Origin: Paragyromitra xinjiangensis | Lineage: Eukaryota; Ascomycota; Pezizomycetes; Pezizales; Discinaceae | DNA length: 64,000 nucleotides | NCBI GenBank assembly: GCA_038503065.1 | Contig: JBCAMK010000007.1 | Coordinates: 1,302,001-1,366,000 of the forward strand | Direction: 5' to 3' | Shown: piece after piece, positions 24,601 through 37,756 of the stretch | Numbering within the stretch: the stretch's first letter is position 1 | How the letters are laid out: every line of letters starts with the position of its first letter | Notes under the pieces: model-generated | Told to the model about the DNA's origin: nothing | The model's database searches: none | Seen by the model: only the letters and a program-made list of their open reading frames with translations | Program-made: the position numbers and the translations under genes

Positions 24601-27600
24601 GCGTTCAAACCCTGACGAGGATGTGTCTGATGTCGAGACCGAAAGGCGACAGAATCAACAAGTTGTCAGAGAGCGGACACAAAGTATCGCCGGAATGGGT
24701 GCTCAGTACCTAGATGATAATACTATGTTGCCAGAGACCCATTCATATATCTCGCAACAGCAATACCAACCCCATAGCCGGGACACATCTCTTTCTCACA
24801 TGCAACTTCAATACGACTCTGCTGATCCTAGGGAGAACTCTGCAATGTCAATGCTTATGGCTGGTACTGGCTTGGGTGCTGGTTCGCGTCTTGGTGGGCG
24901 TGGTCTCGATGAGCTCCTTAGCGAGGACGGCCGGACAAACATGTCCGACATTGTGACAAATCCTAGCGAGCCTCCAAGCCCGCGTCCAAAATACACCTCG
25001 TCCCACATGCACAACATGTCGAACAATAGCAACGCATGGATGTCGGATACCTCTAAGCCTGCAGGCTCAGTGACTTCGTCGACCACGAAGTTCAATGCCC
25101 AGGCACCGGAGTTTAAATTCAATCCCGCCGCAAGCTTCACTTATTCTCCTACAAGCAAACCTTTTATTCCTTCTGGTTCTGTCGGATCATCTCCCGCCGG
25201 CAGCACTGGCACCCACTCGCGGAACACGAGCATCACCTTCGGCTTCGGTGGGCTTGGTGGCAGCAAGTTCAACATCGCTGCCCCACCTTTCCGCCCAACT
25301 TTGTCTTCTAGTGGATCCGCGTTTAATAATATGTTTGCGAAGGGAGCAGCTGCATTTTCTCCTGATGCACCGGAATTCAAACCTAAATCAGCTGTTGCAC
25401 CACCAGCACCCCCTCCAGCGAGTACCAGTCCTACTGGATTACCACCCATATTTTCGCAGTCCGATGAAGCTGCCCTGCCGCCAACTGAGAAGAAGCTTTC
25501 GCCTATCGTCCGCCCGCCTAGCCGTCTTACAGTTCATTCTGAGATTTCCGCAGACGAGGTCGGTGATGCAAGGGAAGGTTCGGTATCGGAGGGTGGAAGG
25601 AAGAGGGTTAAGCATGGGCCAACCTTGAGTGACGTCAAGGATACGGAGGTACCGGCTTTGGAGAGTTTGCAGCCTGCAGAGGCCGATAGCGTCTCTGCTG
25701 CTGATTCAGACCATGATACTCCTGATGAAGAGACTGTTGTTGAGGGCAGCCAGACTAGCGATGAGGCAGATGAGGTTGTGAAGGAGCTATTGGAGAAGAG
25801 CGAGCCTCTGGTCGTCATCCAAGAGGGCAAGGCTAAGGTTGAGTCTGATTATGAACCATATGAATTTAAGAACTCAGAAGAAGCAACTGGATTTGCGATG
25901 GCAGACTCGGGTATGTCGGCTCTCCCTAGGCGCGATACACGTCTCACCATTCTTGGCGAGGAATTGTCGGTGGAAGAAGCTCAAATTGCTGCAGATGCAC
26001 TTGCTACTCCTCTGGACAGCAGGTCCGAGCATGGTACCACACCTCCACCTTATGAAGAGCCAGTAGAATCTACTCTCCTCCAGCCATCAGAAGCGGATTT
26101 CAATTTCGAGTTCTTACAGCCGGCAAATCCGGTATCTCTCCTTCCTGCGAAGAAGTCTGGTGGTATGGGCGAATCACGTTACGCTCATACTCCATCACCG
26201 CCACCTTCTCATCCTGCTCCACCACCACCAATGATGGAGGATGTGTCTGCATTCGAGCTACCTGCAGATTCGTCACCATATAGTGGGAGCGCCGATCCAT
26301 ACAAGAGCAGTTCGTTTAGAGAATCGGTCACAGGGCCGATGCCGACCGATTCGGAGCTGGATGCTGTTATTCAGCATTTGAGCGTGGCTGATCCTATCTA
26401 TGAGAATCGGGATGACGAGGAATATTCTGGGTCAGAATCTAGTGATCATGATGTACAGGAAGATGAAGAGGTTCAGAAGGAAGTAGAGACTACTCCCTGG
26501 AAGCAGCAAGAGGAAGAGGAAGAGGAGGAGGAGGAGGAGGAGGAGGATGGGGAAGAAGAACAAGATGTTGGTCCTTGGAAGCGCGATACTCCAAGGAGGC
26601 CTGCCATCCCACTCTTCCGCGAGCCGACACCAACTTTGGAGAATCCGTTCGAGCAGGCAGAACGCAGTGCTGGCCCGAGCCCAAGCCCACGCCGTGCTTT
26701 ATACCACCATCGTGCTTCGTCGTTTTCACCAGATGAAGAGATTTATGGCCATGCACAAACTACTAGCCAGTTTGCTTACCAGCCTCCTACGCAAGAAGAT
26801 GGTGCCGCGAACGTTGATAGCGACTGGGATGATATGGTTGAGGGAGAAGATGACACAAAGCTCCGGCCGCAGAGCCGATTATTTTTCGATGCTCACGTCG
26901 AGGAGCTTGTTGGTGGCCTTCTCCGTTCTCGCCTAGATCCGGTGCACAAGAGCCTTTCAGCTATTCACGATGTGCTGAAGAGTTACTCTATTTCTCTTGG
27001 TGGACGCAGAGGAAGTCTTTCAACTTCTGCCGTTCATAGTGACGCTGACGACGAAGACGACACCGATCCCCCAAGATCGCCGAGAAAAGACAAGAAATCT
27101 GATAAGATTAAGTCCGCTTTGGTCGAGGCTTTGGCTACGCAGAAATTGAGCGCTCCCATGGAGGACAAACTGGCGGAGATCTACAGCGCTATTGCGAAGG
27201 TATCTCGCGCTTTCCAGGATAGTAATCTGAACGACGATCTTACAAGGGCAAGGGATTCTATCCTTAATGCGCTTGTTAAGACTGTGGATACAAATGAACT
27301 CGATCTTGCCAAGGCAGATATTCTTGCTGCCATCAGAAATACCGCGAAGGCCAACGATATGGATGAGCTGCGTTCTGGTTTCATCAGTTCGGTTTCCAAA
27401 CTTGCACAGGTCGAGGATGTTGCTTCTATTCGCGAGACTATGGAGGATATCTTCAAGGATGTTGCCCAGACCGGCGATATCGTCAACATGAAGCTAGAGC
27501 TCCGGGAAGCATTGACCAGATCCGCACAGAAGATCGACACCGACGAGCTCAAGAAGTCAATCGCAGACGTTTTCAACAAGGTCGCTCACAAGGAAGACCT

Positions 27601-30451
27601 CGAGCATTTCCAGAATATTGCGATCGATGTGTTCTCGAAAGTTGTCAAAACGAACGACCTTGTGGAAATTAAGGGCATTATCTTGGAGACTCTGAAGTCT
27701 GTCCACAGCGTTGACGTCAGGAGTGATGTCCAGAAACTTTCGCACGACAATGCAGCTTTCAGGCAAACACTTTCGGAGGTCTTGAAGGTTACTCGTGATA
27801 ACGCAGAGAATGTCGACTTCCACCAAGAATCGCAAGAGGGTATCATCAAGGAGAACCATGCCGCCATTAGGGAGTCCCTAGGAACCATTCACACAAGTGT
27901 CATGGAGGCTACTAAAGTCATCCAGCAACGCGGGACAAAAGAAGATATGCTCCGATCTCTGCAGAAAGACGACCAGAAGAAGAGTTTTGCGGATATGATG
28001 ACAGCTGTTGTGGACGTAAAGAAGACTGTTGATGATGTTGTTGAGCGGGTGCCGTGTGTGGAAGATGTCAGGCTCGTTGTTGAAGATGTTGCTAGCAAGC
28101 AGCCAACGATCGGAGAATTGAGGTCTGTTTTCGAAGAGATCGCTAGCAGCCAACCGAGGTTGTCCGATGTCAAGTCCGTCGTGACCGAAGCCGTCGAAAC
28201 TCTACCCAGGATGGATGACCTCCGGTCTATGATTTCGGAGTTGCTCTCCCAGCATCAGACCGTTGAGGTCTCCAGGGTTAGTGAGCATATTAATCACGAG
28301 GAACTTCAACTTCGCGTCGCAGGACTTGAGAAGATGCTTGATGAGACAGAGAGGAGAGCGGGAAGCGAGGCGCAAGCTAGAAGGGAGTCGCATGACAGAG
28401 CTTTGGAGTTGGAGAGTAGGTTGAGGATTGCTGAAGAGGAGGCGGCGAGGTATCGAAATATGGCGGAAGAAAGCGACCGACGTCTTAAGGCTATCGACGA
28501 CAAACGCCACCAGACATTGACACAAACACAGATGCGCAGCGCACTTCTCGAAGGTGCCCATTCGTCTCTTCAGAAATCGGTCGGTGATCTTTCGGCAAGG
28601 AACGCAAGCTTGGAAGGTAGTCTACGGGAGGCACAGCAGTCGGGCGAGCGACACAGGGAAGAAGCTATTAAGGTGGAGGATGAGAATAAGGAATTGAGGA
28701 GGATTATTGAGTCGATGAAAGGAGAAATGGAGGAAAGTATCAGAGTCCGAGAAGGTTTCCGCGGGAAGTTTGACAAGTTGCAGGAGGCCATGAACACCGC
28801 AGAATACAACATCGGCCACGAACAAGGAAAATGGAGGAAGGCCCACGAAGAGCAAAAGGCAAGGATCGAGGTTTTGGAAGCGAGGGTTGGGGCGGAAGCT
28901 ACGGTAAAAGAAGGATTGGAGAGTGAGGTGAAGAGGTTGGAGATTGAGCAGAAGGAGGCGATCAAGTTGAAGGTAGAGTTTGAACAGGTGAAGAGGTCGA
29001 ATGCGAAGTTGGAGGAACTTCTCAATAAGTTCAGGGAGGAGGCCATGGAGCACTCACAGCGCGCCGCTGTCCTCACTCATGAGATCGAATCTGTCCGCGG
29101 ATCAACGCATGATGAAGTTGCACGAGTAAGGGAATCTCTGCAGAGGGACGTAGATGCCGCAAACGCAGAAGTCAACGCTGTCAAGGTTGCTTTGGAGAGG
29201 GATATCGAACAGGCCCGTCAAGAGAAAGAGAAGTTTACTACTCTACTCGAAGAAGCCGCTGACGCGAAACGAGCTGCTCTTAACGAACTCGAGGAGACAA
29301 AAGCCGCCCTTGCTAGGGAGTCCGTTGAAAATAAGTCTGTGTCACTCCAGGAGCAACACCTCAAGCATGAGAGGCAGCTTTCAGATCTCAGACAACAGTT
29401 TGAAGACACCCGATCTCAACATGACCGAGCTCTTAGAATTGCAACCGAGGATGGTGAACGCGAACAATACTTCCTGACCGAACGCCTTAACCTTGCCCAG
29501 ACGGAGTCGAAGCAGCTTCGCGAGTACATCTCGCACCTCAAGGAGCAAGTCAAGGTTGCCACGACCGCCGCTCAGGCTGCTGCACAGGTTGCTCAGTCTG
29601 CCAAACTTATGATGGTACCAAATACCCACATTTCCGATGAGAGGGCCCTCCGAGAATCGGTTGATGTCCTTCAGACACAACTTCAGCAACGCGAGGCACG
29701 GATCGAGGAGCTTGAGCAGGAGCTTTCGAAATTCGACAAAGCCGATATCAAACGTAAGGATGAGCAGATCACCTGGCTCAGGGAATTGCTTGAGGTCAGA
29801 CTCGACGAGTTGGAGGAGATTGTCCATTCTCTGAGCCTTCCACACTTCGACCGTGAATCGGTCCGGGATACGGCACTCCGACTTAGAGCAAATCTTCAGA
29901 TGGAGCAACGAGAGAAAGAGATGTCCATGAGCGTTTCCCAGCTTATCCCTGCTGCTAGCCTTGCGTCAAGACTTCCCGGTGTTGCAAACTCTGCCGCGAG
30001 TTGGTGGAATTCAAAGAACAAAGGACCGTCATCAGCGACCGCCCAGAGCTCAACTCCATCACGGCCTACCTCTGCCGCAGGCTTCTTGGGTGGTATTCTG
30101 CCACCTAGCGCAAGTTTCACCAGTGCCCAGAGGATCGGATCCAGGCTCGCCAGGGGGATTTCCTCGGAGACAGCTTCGAACTCGTCACAGAATACAATCA
30201 CCTCGCGACAAAGAGAGAAGCAGGTTGCACCCACGCGCTCTTCCAGGAGGGACAACGGTGGTTCGTCCAGGAGAGGAGCTGTTCCGCCGCAGTTGTTCAG
30301 AAGGGGCTCGTATGATGCGGATGCAGATGATAGTGTGTTGAGTGGAGAGTTTTATGAAGATGAGGATGATGCGACGGAAACAGGGGGTGACGATGGTGAT
30401 GCGCTGCCGTTTAGGGCATCGACTTATAGGCATTCGGGGGTGTTGAATTAA
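21604..30451 (+). CDS. Giant disordered/coiled-coil protein with helical repeat arrays (2753 aa)
   Basis: I model four exons: 21604-21630 (MFTGHLPNQ), 21877-23248, 23528-23646 and 23708-30451. The second junction restores IPDRK-DWEAYC and the third joins TPQ to SHHQSP in frame. The large frame from 21877 has no usable ATG of its own, so the 27-nt first exon is inferred. Its acceptor at 21876 is the best of two in-frame choices. Residues 1-530 are Ser/Pro-rich with one ordered-looking block (LTKKQVEERTKMWEAQGY through DWEAYCTALREEKLRALGV). Then comes a His/Met/Asn-rich, Pro-rich segment, an acidic poly-Glu tract (about 26506-26565), a block beginning LFFDAHVEELVGGLLRSRL, two repeat arrays (about 1685-1844 and 1944-2012), a long coiled coil (about 2035-2555) and a basic Ser-rich tail. 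There is no motor, kinase or membrane segment. A cytoskeletal or cell-cortex scaffold is possible, but this is only a guess. The gene itself is certain. Confidence 0.88.
26506..26565 (+). repeat. Poly-Glu (GAG/GAA) tract in the giant gene
   Basis: A purine-only trinucleotide run encoding about 14 consecutive Glu followed by DGEEEQD. It sits in the acidic segment before the helical repeat arrays. Its length is likely polymorphic. Confidence 0.8.
27242..27721 (+). repeat. Eight tandem 20-residue (60-bp) degenerate repeats in the giant protein
   Basis: Cutting the protein every 20 residues from 27242 aligns eight units with no gaps. The consensus is x-x-L-[KR]-x-x-I-x-[DE]-[AV]-F-x-K-[VT]-A-x-x-x-D-[LVM]. 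Examples are DELRSGFISSVSKLAQVEDV, DELKKSIADVFNKVAHKEDL and EHFQNIAIDVFSKVVKTNDL. Units are diverged at DNA level. The hydrophobic spacing predicts one amphipathic helix per unit with a turn at the acidic end. Confidence 0.75.
28019..28273 (+). repeat. Five tandem 17-residue (51-bp) repeats in the giant protein
   Basis: Units starting at 28019, 28070, 28121, 28172 and 28223 follow the pattern [KR]-S-V-V-x-E-[VAI]-[VA]-x-x-x-P-x-[LIM]-x-[DE]-[LV]. Examples are RLVVEDVASKQPTIGEL, RSVFEEIASSQPRLSDV and KSVVTEAVETLPRMDDL. Pro at position 12 is kept in the first four. They resemble the upstream 20-residue units shortened by three residues. Confidence 0.7.
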
Positions 30452-33335
30452 TGTTGTGGATTTTCTGTGTCTTGGACAGCATATTTTGGGAGGAAATCTT
30501 TTGTTTGAGCGATTTGTTGTGGCAAGCAAGGCATTTGTGTGAAGGAAAAAGGTGCACGAGCGGAGTTTCTGTTATTTACGTCATTCTTTTTTATTTTCCT
30601 TTGTTTAATTTCTTTGATTATTCTCTAGTTGGGAGGTGGGATGGGAGGGATAGCGGAGTCCTTGATGATTGACGTTTAAAATTTCTGGTTTCTATTGCTG
30701 TCATTTTTCTAGTTAGCGGTCATCGTCGTTACTTCTCATCGTCTTTTTATCATTTTGCTTATACGTGTTCATAATACTTTCTATAGTTTCGATTCTTTTT
30801 CTAAGGGTAGTCAGATCAGTTGTTTTACTTTCTAGCTGCGTCATGATTGTTTATCACTTTATGAATTATTTCTTCGAGCCTGGGTTTCAAAGTAATAGTT
30901 TATCGTTAGTTTCTCAAATTGAGCACTAAGTAATTAATGGTCTTAAGTACCCAATCTGATACCATTCGCTAAATAGTGTGGAGCGATTTCGTCACGGTTG
31001 AGTCATATATTAGCATAATCGCATCGCTGGTCTTGTTGCACTTTATAATTGGCTAGGGTTTAACTAGGCTGCTAAGGGGAAATCTAGAATGTAATTTGTT
31101 ATTGCCGGGGATTACTTCTCACTAGTCTTGCCGCCTGGCAGCTTTCGTGTCATCATATGCCATTACGATCTATAAGGTTGCGGGTCTAACGTTGCTCTAA
31201 TAATGGATTTCTTTTACGGAGAGGTAACCCCAAAGCCATCTCGCTGCTGCGTAGGGGGCGACGGCACAGTGCAAAACACCAGATTTTCTTTCAAAATTGT
31301 CACGTCTTTTGCAATTGCCTCGACGACACATCAACAGGGGCACTAGAACGGTCCTAATCACCTGATCGATTGCCCGAATTATCTCGTGTGCCACAATACA
31401 TGAGAAAGGGATGGCGATCAGTTCGCATAAAATACTCCTGTGGCAGTGCTTCCATAATCATACTATATCACTCGGTTTAAATTCGAGTGATAATACGTGA
31501 TTGCTGGTGTTGGTTATTCATACACGCATCCAGCCTTTAGGCTATGGCGGCTGTGATTGTCGGTGTACTCTTGCTATTTTAGTGATCAAATTCCCCTTTT
31601 GGGTACATATTCTATCCGCATTCCTCTGCGCGCGTCTCTATTTTCCAGTCTCCTTTTTCATAACTCTAAAGATAGTGAGGTTCTTATCCTTCTTCATTGC
31701 CTTTCTTCCATACCAGACAATAATATTCTCTCCTATCAGAGCTTTCTGCTTACTAGAGCTACTCCTCGATTTCAGTGAATGATAGCGTATGACTGAATAT
31801 GCGTTATCGCCACAGGAGAGGGGAAACCTGCTATCAGGTGGCTAACCGCGACAGTTCGGCCGCCAAACTGATCCAGGGCTAAAGCGTCCTCAAGATTTCG
31901 GGAGCGCAAAAAGAAGGCTCCAGAAAAGTGCAAGTAATTGTTAAGAAATGAAGAGGGGGCTACATGGTGTTAAATATGAATCTTTGCGCCGCTGTGGCTA
32001 GTCATAGAGGGGCAGACTGTCTCCTACATACACTCATGGTTTACTTGAGTATACGCTGAGTGATTATATATAGTGAGATGGAACGAGGTTTGCTTCCACA
32101 TCGCTCACTCTACCTTCCCAGAACCTCGCAACTTGAAAACCGTTATCATTATCACCCTATTCTCATCACGGAGCCTAATCTGTCAAATTTCTCTTTTCAC
32201 CTACTTCTACTTCACACGCTATAAAGCCTGCTTCCAAGGAACAAAGGCGGTAGCAGAAAGACGCTTTAAATAGAGACTTTAACCGTCTCTAAATATCAAA
32301 AAAGGACTCATCGCAGCCAACACAAGCATAAGAATGGAAAATGAGATTGAATATTTACGGCTGATGCATCCGCAGTAGTGATCTCCACCACTACCTTCTC
32401 CAACACCACCGCCGTGATCACCACCCTCAGCTGGTCTGCCATCGTCGCTTGATTTACCTCTCTCTCCTTGGGTTCGCAGCCATCGTCCGGTCTACTATCA
32501 TCACCTGGTCAACTTTCCTCCTCAGATCCAGCTGTCGCCCGGCCTACATCGTCCATCAGTAAAAGCAGACCTGCGCCTGGATATACGGCGCAACTTCTCT
32601 CTACCTTCACACGCCTACCCACGTTGCTGCACCTATATGTTCATATCATAGCTCTATTGCTCTCCCCACAACGCTTACCATCCCACAACGCCTCTGCGCC
32701 TCTCTATTGCACTACTTCTTGCTGCAGTACATTCCCGCGCCCTTGCGCTTAAACGACTACCTTGCTGCTCGCTACAGTACGTTCTAGGAGGTAAGGTGCT
32801 TAGATATGCCAAACAACACGAGATGGCTCATTCTCACCGTTCTATGATCGAACACATCAAGTACCGATAAGAAAATCTCGTACCCCATTTCCGGAGGTGG
32901 ACACCGGAAGCAAGCACATTATTGACCCCAACACATTTCAAGCGAGGAATTGAGAAGGGTCGGAGCACCTTGTTATTAGCATTTCTACACTGGCCGAGGC
33001 TTCGCTATAATTACTCGTTTTGTCGCCTTCATTTATTTGCATTACTTATCAGCTTTCAAGGACATTGGTAGAATTTGAATCTCCCACTTAGACGGAGTTA
33101 CATGTATGTATTGTTGGGGTTTATTAGACTTCTTTGGAAAAAAGATACCTTCCTATAACCTTTTGTTCTGTTGGGTATATGCACCCCTTAGAGGATCTAC
33201 CTTTAGTGCATGAAGGATCCAAATTTTACAAACCTCGAAAATCTTGGGATAACCAAGACATAACAAAGACTAGAAAGTTTTATATTATAACTTCCAATAA
33301 ACCACCCGTACACTCTATCCCTCAACTCCCCCCTC
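30452..33335. other. Gene-free region after the giant gene
   Basis: The first few hundred bases are T-rich on the plus strand and are probably the 3' UTR and terminator of the giant gene. After that I see no gene. A small hairpin AGAGAC/GTCTCT lies near 32272-32291, and a TACATGTA palindrome at 33099. The frame at 32468-32752 is repetitive in composition and has no motif. Confidence 0.45.
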
Positions 33336-34370
33336 TCAAACCACACCCCAACGCGCTCTTCTCTCGTAGTACTCCTTTGCTGCAGCCTCGTGGAGGTCAT
33401 AGACATGCTCTAGAATTTCTCCAATCCTATCAACCAGGGTCCCTTCGCCCAGATCCACCATAGACAGGTCTCCGTGAGGAAGGTCAATAACCTCTTTAGA
33501 GATGATAAGCTTATCGGCGACTTCGAGATTGGTGTTCTTTAGAGCATCAAGGTAACTATTGGAGATATGAGCGGTGAAGAGCTCAAGCGCAACAGTAGTA
33601 GTAGATGGCGTAAAAAGATATACCTTGCGAGAGGGTCAGCACAATATTTCGTAACTAAGTGTTTAGTTTTCGGAACATACTGTATAAATATCGGTATCAA
33701 GTAACCCAGGATATGATGTTAACCTAAGTCGTTGTTCTTGTGCCATGGCGATAAGACAAGCCGCATCGTATGGATCTATAGACTCACTGAACCTGGCGGG
33801 GACTAGATTATCAAGGATCTTCCAGAATTGTGGCCGAACCTTCAAAGACAGCTCATAGCGTGCTTGCAATTTATGGGCGGGGCCATTATACACCAGGAAG
33901 GGGATTTGGGTATCTGTGCTGAAGAAGACCTCGGTGAGAAGGTTTTTACAAACGCTGGCGAAATAAAATCCAAGAGCACAACACCGATCTTCAAGCTGTC
34001 CAACGTCCCTGAGCCTCCTTGAACGTTTGAACGTTTCGAGCGAGAGAGGGTTCCGGTTGAAGTTTATTGGGAGTTGCTTATTTATGCACTCCTTCTGAAC
34101 GGAATCAATGACGGATGCGATGGTGCTAGGGAGGTAGTAGTCCACCATAGACATATCCAACGGAGCCCAGAACCAAGCCTTTTCAAGGCTGCTGTGATCG
34201 ATGGTTCCAGTTGGAAGACGTTTTTTCTGCTGGATCTTGGAGCATGGTGGTGTCACTGAAATGCGGAGAGCTTCGAGATGGGGCAGATCCCATATTAGTG
34301 GATGGACGAATAGAGGTTCGCGGGTGGTTTTCTGTAGGGTTTCTCCAAATGTTTTGGGTTTGTTGTCCAT
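33336..34370 (-). CDS. Paralogous family protein A, unknown function (325 aa)
   Basis: I model two exons: 34370-33681 and 33623-33336. The first exon ends at the codon for T in DIYT, directly before GTATGT. The second begins VYLFTPSTTT and ends RWGVV. The intron is 57 nt and phase 0, and it lies at the same place as the last intron of paralogue B at 48.6 kb. Shared motifs with B are KRLPTG[TS]ID, DS[VI]QK[ED], IDP[YF]D..CLIAMAQEQ, VYL[FM]TP, [SR].YLDA[LM] and LV[DE]R[IL]GEILE. There is no signal peptide or obvious membrane segment. A lacks the first intron of B, and its middle (about residues 115-140) does not align well. I recognise no domain. Confidence 0.75.
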
Positions 34371-36087
34371 TTAGAGATATTGTGGGGAAAGGTGACGTCG
34401 GAAGAGTAAGTGATAGGATCGTAGTCGCCAAGGGAGGGGAGTCTCAATAACCCTGTGGTTTGGTTTATGCCAATGTTGATCAAAAAAAATGTAGCGGAAA
34501 GCCCCCCCGGCACCCGCTACGACTAAAGTGGTCTTTATTTCTAAAATAGGGTAATATAAGTCCATATTCGGTCAAACCCCGAGAGGCTATATTTGTGTGA
34601 TGCTAACAGACTCGCTAGGCATTATAGCGAGTATGGTTCTCGTGGTGCGAGTGATATTCTGTGATTAAATACTGCGTCGCCAATTAAACGTTGTTTTCCA
34701 GTTGGAATCTGCTAGATAGATGGGGCTTTTTATCAAATGACTAGAACTAGCTAAAGTTCTATCGGGTTCTAACTTGAGCATTATCTAGGTGATGGCTACT
34801 TCTATGACCATACATGTAGTTGGTAGAAACAGTTAAATTTTTATATGTTCTGGGTACTTTGCAAAGTATTGTCATGATGTAGTTGTACACGTGCAGATAT
34901 GAATCAAGGCCTAGGTATTTCACCTCAATAGAGATACAATCCTAGTACTACTATAACTAGCTTGTCACATTTTTGCCTTTTCGTGATTCCGTCTCTACTT
35001 GATAGATATTCCGTACGACCGTGCAACCTTTCTCGATCATTGATCTTGTCTTGACCCATTTTCCAGGGTAGTTGAGCTCATTAAAAGACTTCCAATAACT
35101 TTCGCCATCTATTGTACTACTCTAGATATGACCTGTGACCTCTCGTACAAGGGTGAAGGCAATAATTATTACTATATTCACAGTTAATTGATCGTTCCAA
35201 CCGGGTCCCACTAGGCGTTTGTTTTTAGCCTCGGTGGAAACAAGGTGGAGTCCAAGGAATGCTCGACCGGAGCGAATTAAAGGAACGGGGGGGACGCCGC
35301 CAGTGTTCAGGAACCTTCTTTCCAGGATCATCCTTCGGACAGCCCGATTATCGACGCCCTAAGAATAGCTGCAGGGCCCTGATATCTATCGGGGTTAGGT
35401 ACCAGGAGCCCCAAAGATTCTGATACGGGCTTGCGCAGATGGGTAAATGATACCTAGAACGCTGGCAATACTTCCTGCGGGGAAATTGCGAAGCTGTGCT
35501 CAGCCTTACGTGATAACCCCCGTAATTACGTCCAAGGGATTGGAATGAATGTTCCATTGGACCGCAGCCAAATCGAATGTTCTCCGATCCACGTGCCCAA
35601 TGTCCCTGTTGAGTTCAGGGACACTGGAACCCGATTTCCTGCTTCTCCCCCTTCTCCGCCTTTACCATCCTCGTTCAATCCCGGTCTGCTATCCTTGGTC
35701 GACAGTCAGCCAAACATAAATATCGAGATCGAAACATCGTGAAGGTGTGACAAGGCACCTGATCGGGGGATACTCTCTATATCAATCTCATCGGCGATCC
35801 TTCAAACTTCCGGGATTCTCAGCTGACCGCAGAAATCAATCGGAGGAGCGCTTGCTTTTGTTGAACAAAAGCCCCAGTGTTTTAATCGCTCTTCGCGCGA
35901 GAATATCAGCATTAATATAAAATTGACGCGTATGGAATACTGCATGGGGTTGTTTTTACGAGTCACATAGAGCCTCACCAGAGCCTCCCCAACACGCGAA
36001 ATTTCCCTGCGTCGCGCACGCTCGGCAACCTCGTGCGTGACCTGTAGCGTGACGTGTTCCTCCTTCCCTCAACACCCACCGCAGCAA
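34371..36087. other. Gene-free region
   Basis: No gene seen. It contains a TACATGTA palindrome at 34811 and a perfect 8-bp hairpin TGTCCCTG/CAGGGACA at 35601-35623 with a 7-nt loop. The last few hundred bases should include the promoter of the methyltransferase gene at 36088. Confidence 0.45.
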
Positions 36088-37756
36088 ATGGAAATGGATA
36101 TGGATCTCGACGACCAATTCGCTGAGCTGAATGGTGCATTCACGACGTGGCTCACAGACTCCTCTAATGTCACCCTGAACCCGAAGATTGGGCTGCAGGA
36201 TCTGCGCAGCTCATCTGCCGGGAGAGGCGTTGGTGCGTGAACCACCAGTGGTTTTTTTTTTTCTGCCTTCTTTTTACCATGCAATTGACTTGCTCCTTGT
36301 TACAGTCGCCCTCGCTCCATTGGAAGAAGATGAAACGGTCTTCACGGTCCCACGCTCAAGCGTTTTATCTATCGAAAACTCAGAACTGTTCGAAAAGCTC
36401 CGTGAGGAACTGACCGGGCTGTATCCTTGGCTGGTATTTCTATGAGATACAAAAAAATTCCACACAAGAGAAAACACGAATCCAAAGGCTAAAATACCGT
36501 CTTCCAGGCGTTAATCCTAGTCTTGATCTATGAGACGAGACCGGCTTCACCATGGAAACCTTACATAGACCTCCTGCCGAGTTCCTTCGACACATTGATG
36601 TACTGGTCTACCGAAGAGCTCGCGGAACTCCAGGGCAGTGCTGTTGTCGCAAAAATCGGACGGGAAGAAGCTGATGAGCTCTTTCGCCAGAAATTATGGC
36701 CAATCGTCAGGGTTTGTGTTTTTATTCGTTGTTATTTTAAGCGGGTTACTGATTGGAGAACTTTATATAGAAACACTCGGAGTTGTTTAGCGACACCGAC
36801 ATCGCCCCGGACCTAGCGATTGATGCGATTGGGAGTTTAGTCGACGCAGCACATCGAATGGGAAGCATCATCATGAGCTATTCATTTGATCTAGAAGACC
36901 CAGCAAAGAAAAACGCAGCTGAAGATTCCGACTCTGACGATGAAGAGGAAGAAGGAAAGTTTTACAAGGGCATGGTCCCAATGGCCGATATGCTAAATGC
37001 CGATGCCGACCGAAACAATGTTGGTCATCTCCAACTAAACATTAACATTCATCATCATCACATAGCGGTAGCTAATCGCATCATTATATACAGTGTCGCC
37101 TTTTCCAAACCCCCACAACACTAGAAATGCGCACCATCCGTCCTGTCCCTGTGGGCGACGAACTCTTCAACGATTACGGACCCCTCCCGCGTTCTGACCT
37201 CCTCCGTAGATACGGTTACATCACTCCTAACTACGCACAATACGATGTCGTTGAGATCTCTGCCAAATCCGTTACAGAATTGGCAGGTAGGAATCTCGAC
37301 GAACAGGACAAAACGGAGCGGATAGATTATTTGCTCGATGAAGGGATACTGGACGATGCATTCGATATAGGAACGGACCTAGAGATCCCAGAAGAGGTTC
37401 TAGTCTTCGTGGGAAGCTTCTTACTCACAAAAGAGGAATTTGCAGAGTTGAAAGGGAAAGGGAAAGTTCCGAAGGCACGGAAATCGAAGGAGGTCGGTAA
37501 GATGTTGGAGGAAGTTTTAGAGAAACGGATGGGTGACTATGGAAGTAGCATCGAGGACGATGAGAAAATCCTAAAGAATGAGAGCGTGCAGGGTAGAAAG
37601 AGAATAGCGGTAGAGGTTAGACTGGGCGAGAAGAAAATCCTGGAAGGCGCATTGGCGAAAGTTAGGGAGTGGATCCGTCAGGCAGAGAGCGCTAAAAGGA
37701 ATGAAAGCGACGCAGCGGACGGTGAGAGAGCCGGTAAGAGAATAAAAACCCGATAG
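36088..37756 (+). CDS. RKM4: SET-domain ribosomal lysine N-methyltransferase, Rkm4/SETD6 type
   Basis: Yeast Rkm4 monomethylates a lysine on ribosomal protein L42, and SETD6 is the animal relative. I model five exons: 36088-36232, 36306-36433, 36508-36711, 36771-37019 and 37094-37756, giving 462 aa. Each junction restores family sequence: GRGV-VALAPLEEDE, YPWL-ALILVLIYE, WPIVR-KHSELF and DRNN-CRLF. The SET core is split, with the usual iSET insertion, and carries an extra acidic stretch (EDSDSDDEEEEG) before FYKGMVPMADMLNAD. The catalytic-side motif ELFNDYGPL (Asn 268, Tyr 270) is followed by RSDLLRRYGY and the Rubisco-LSMT substrate-binding region. The tail is basic (GKRIKTR), possibly a nuclear signal. 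An in-frame ATG at 36037 could add 17 residues. Convergent with the membrane protein gene, with 166 bp between stop codons. Confidence 0.92.

Noticed and set aside
33945..34040. Possible frameshift in paralogue A relative to B
   Set aside because: An alternative frame reads LKIGVVLLDF, loosely like B, but the main frame gives a better L-x-F-x-F alignment (ALGFYF against ILEFKF) and stays open, so no break was called.
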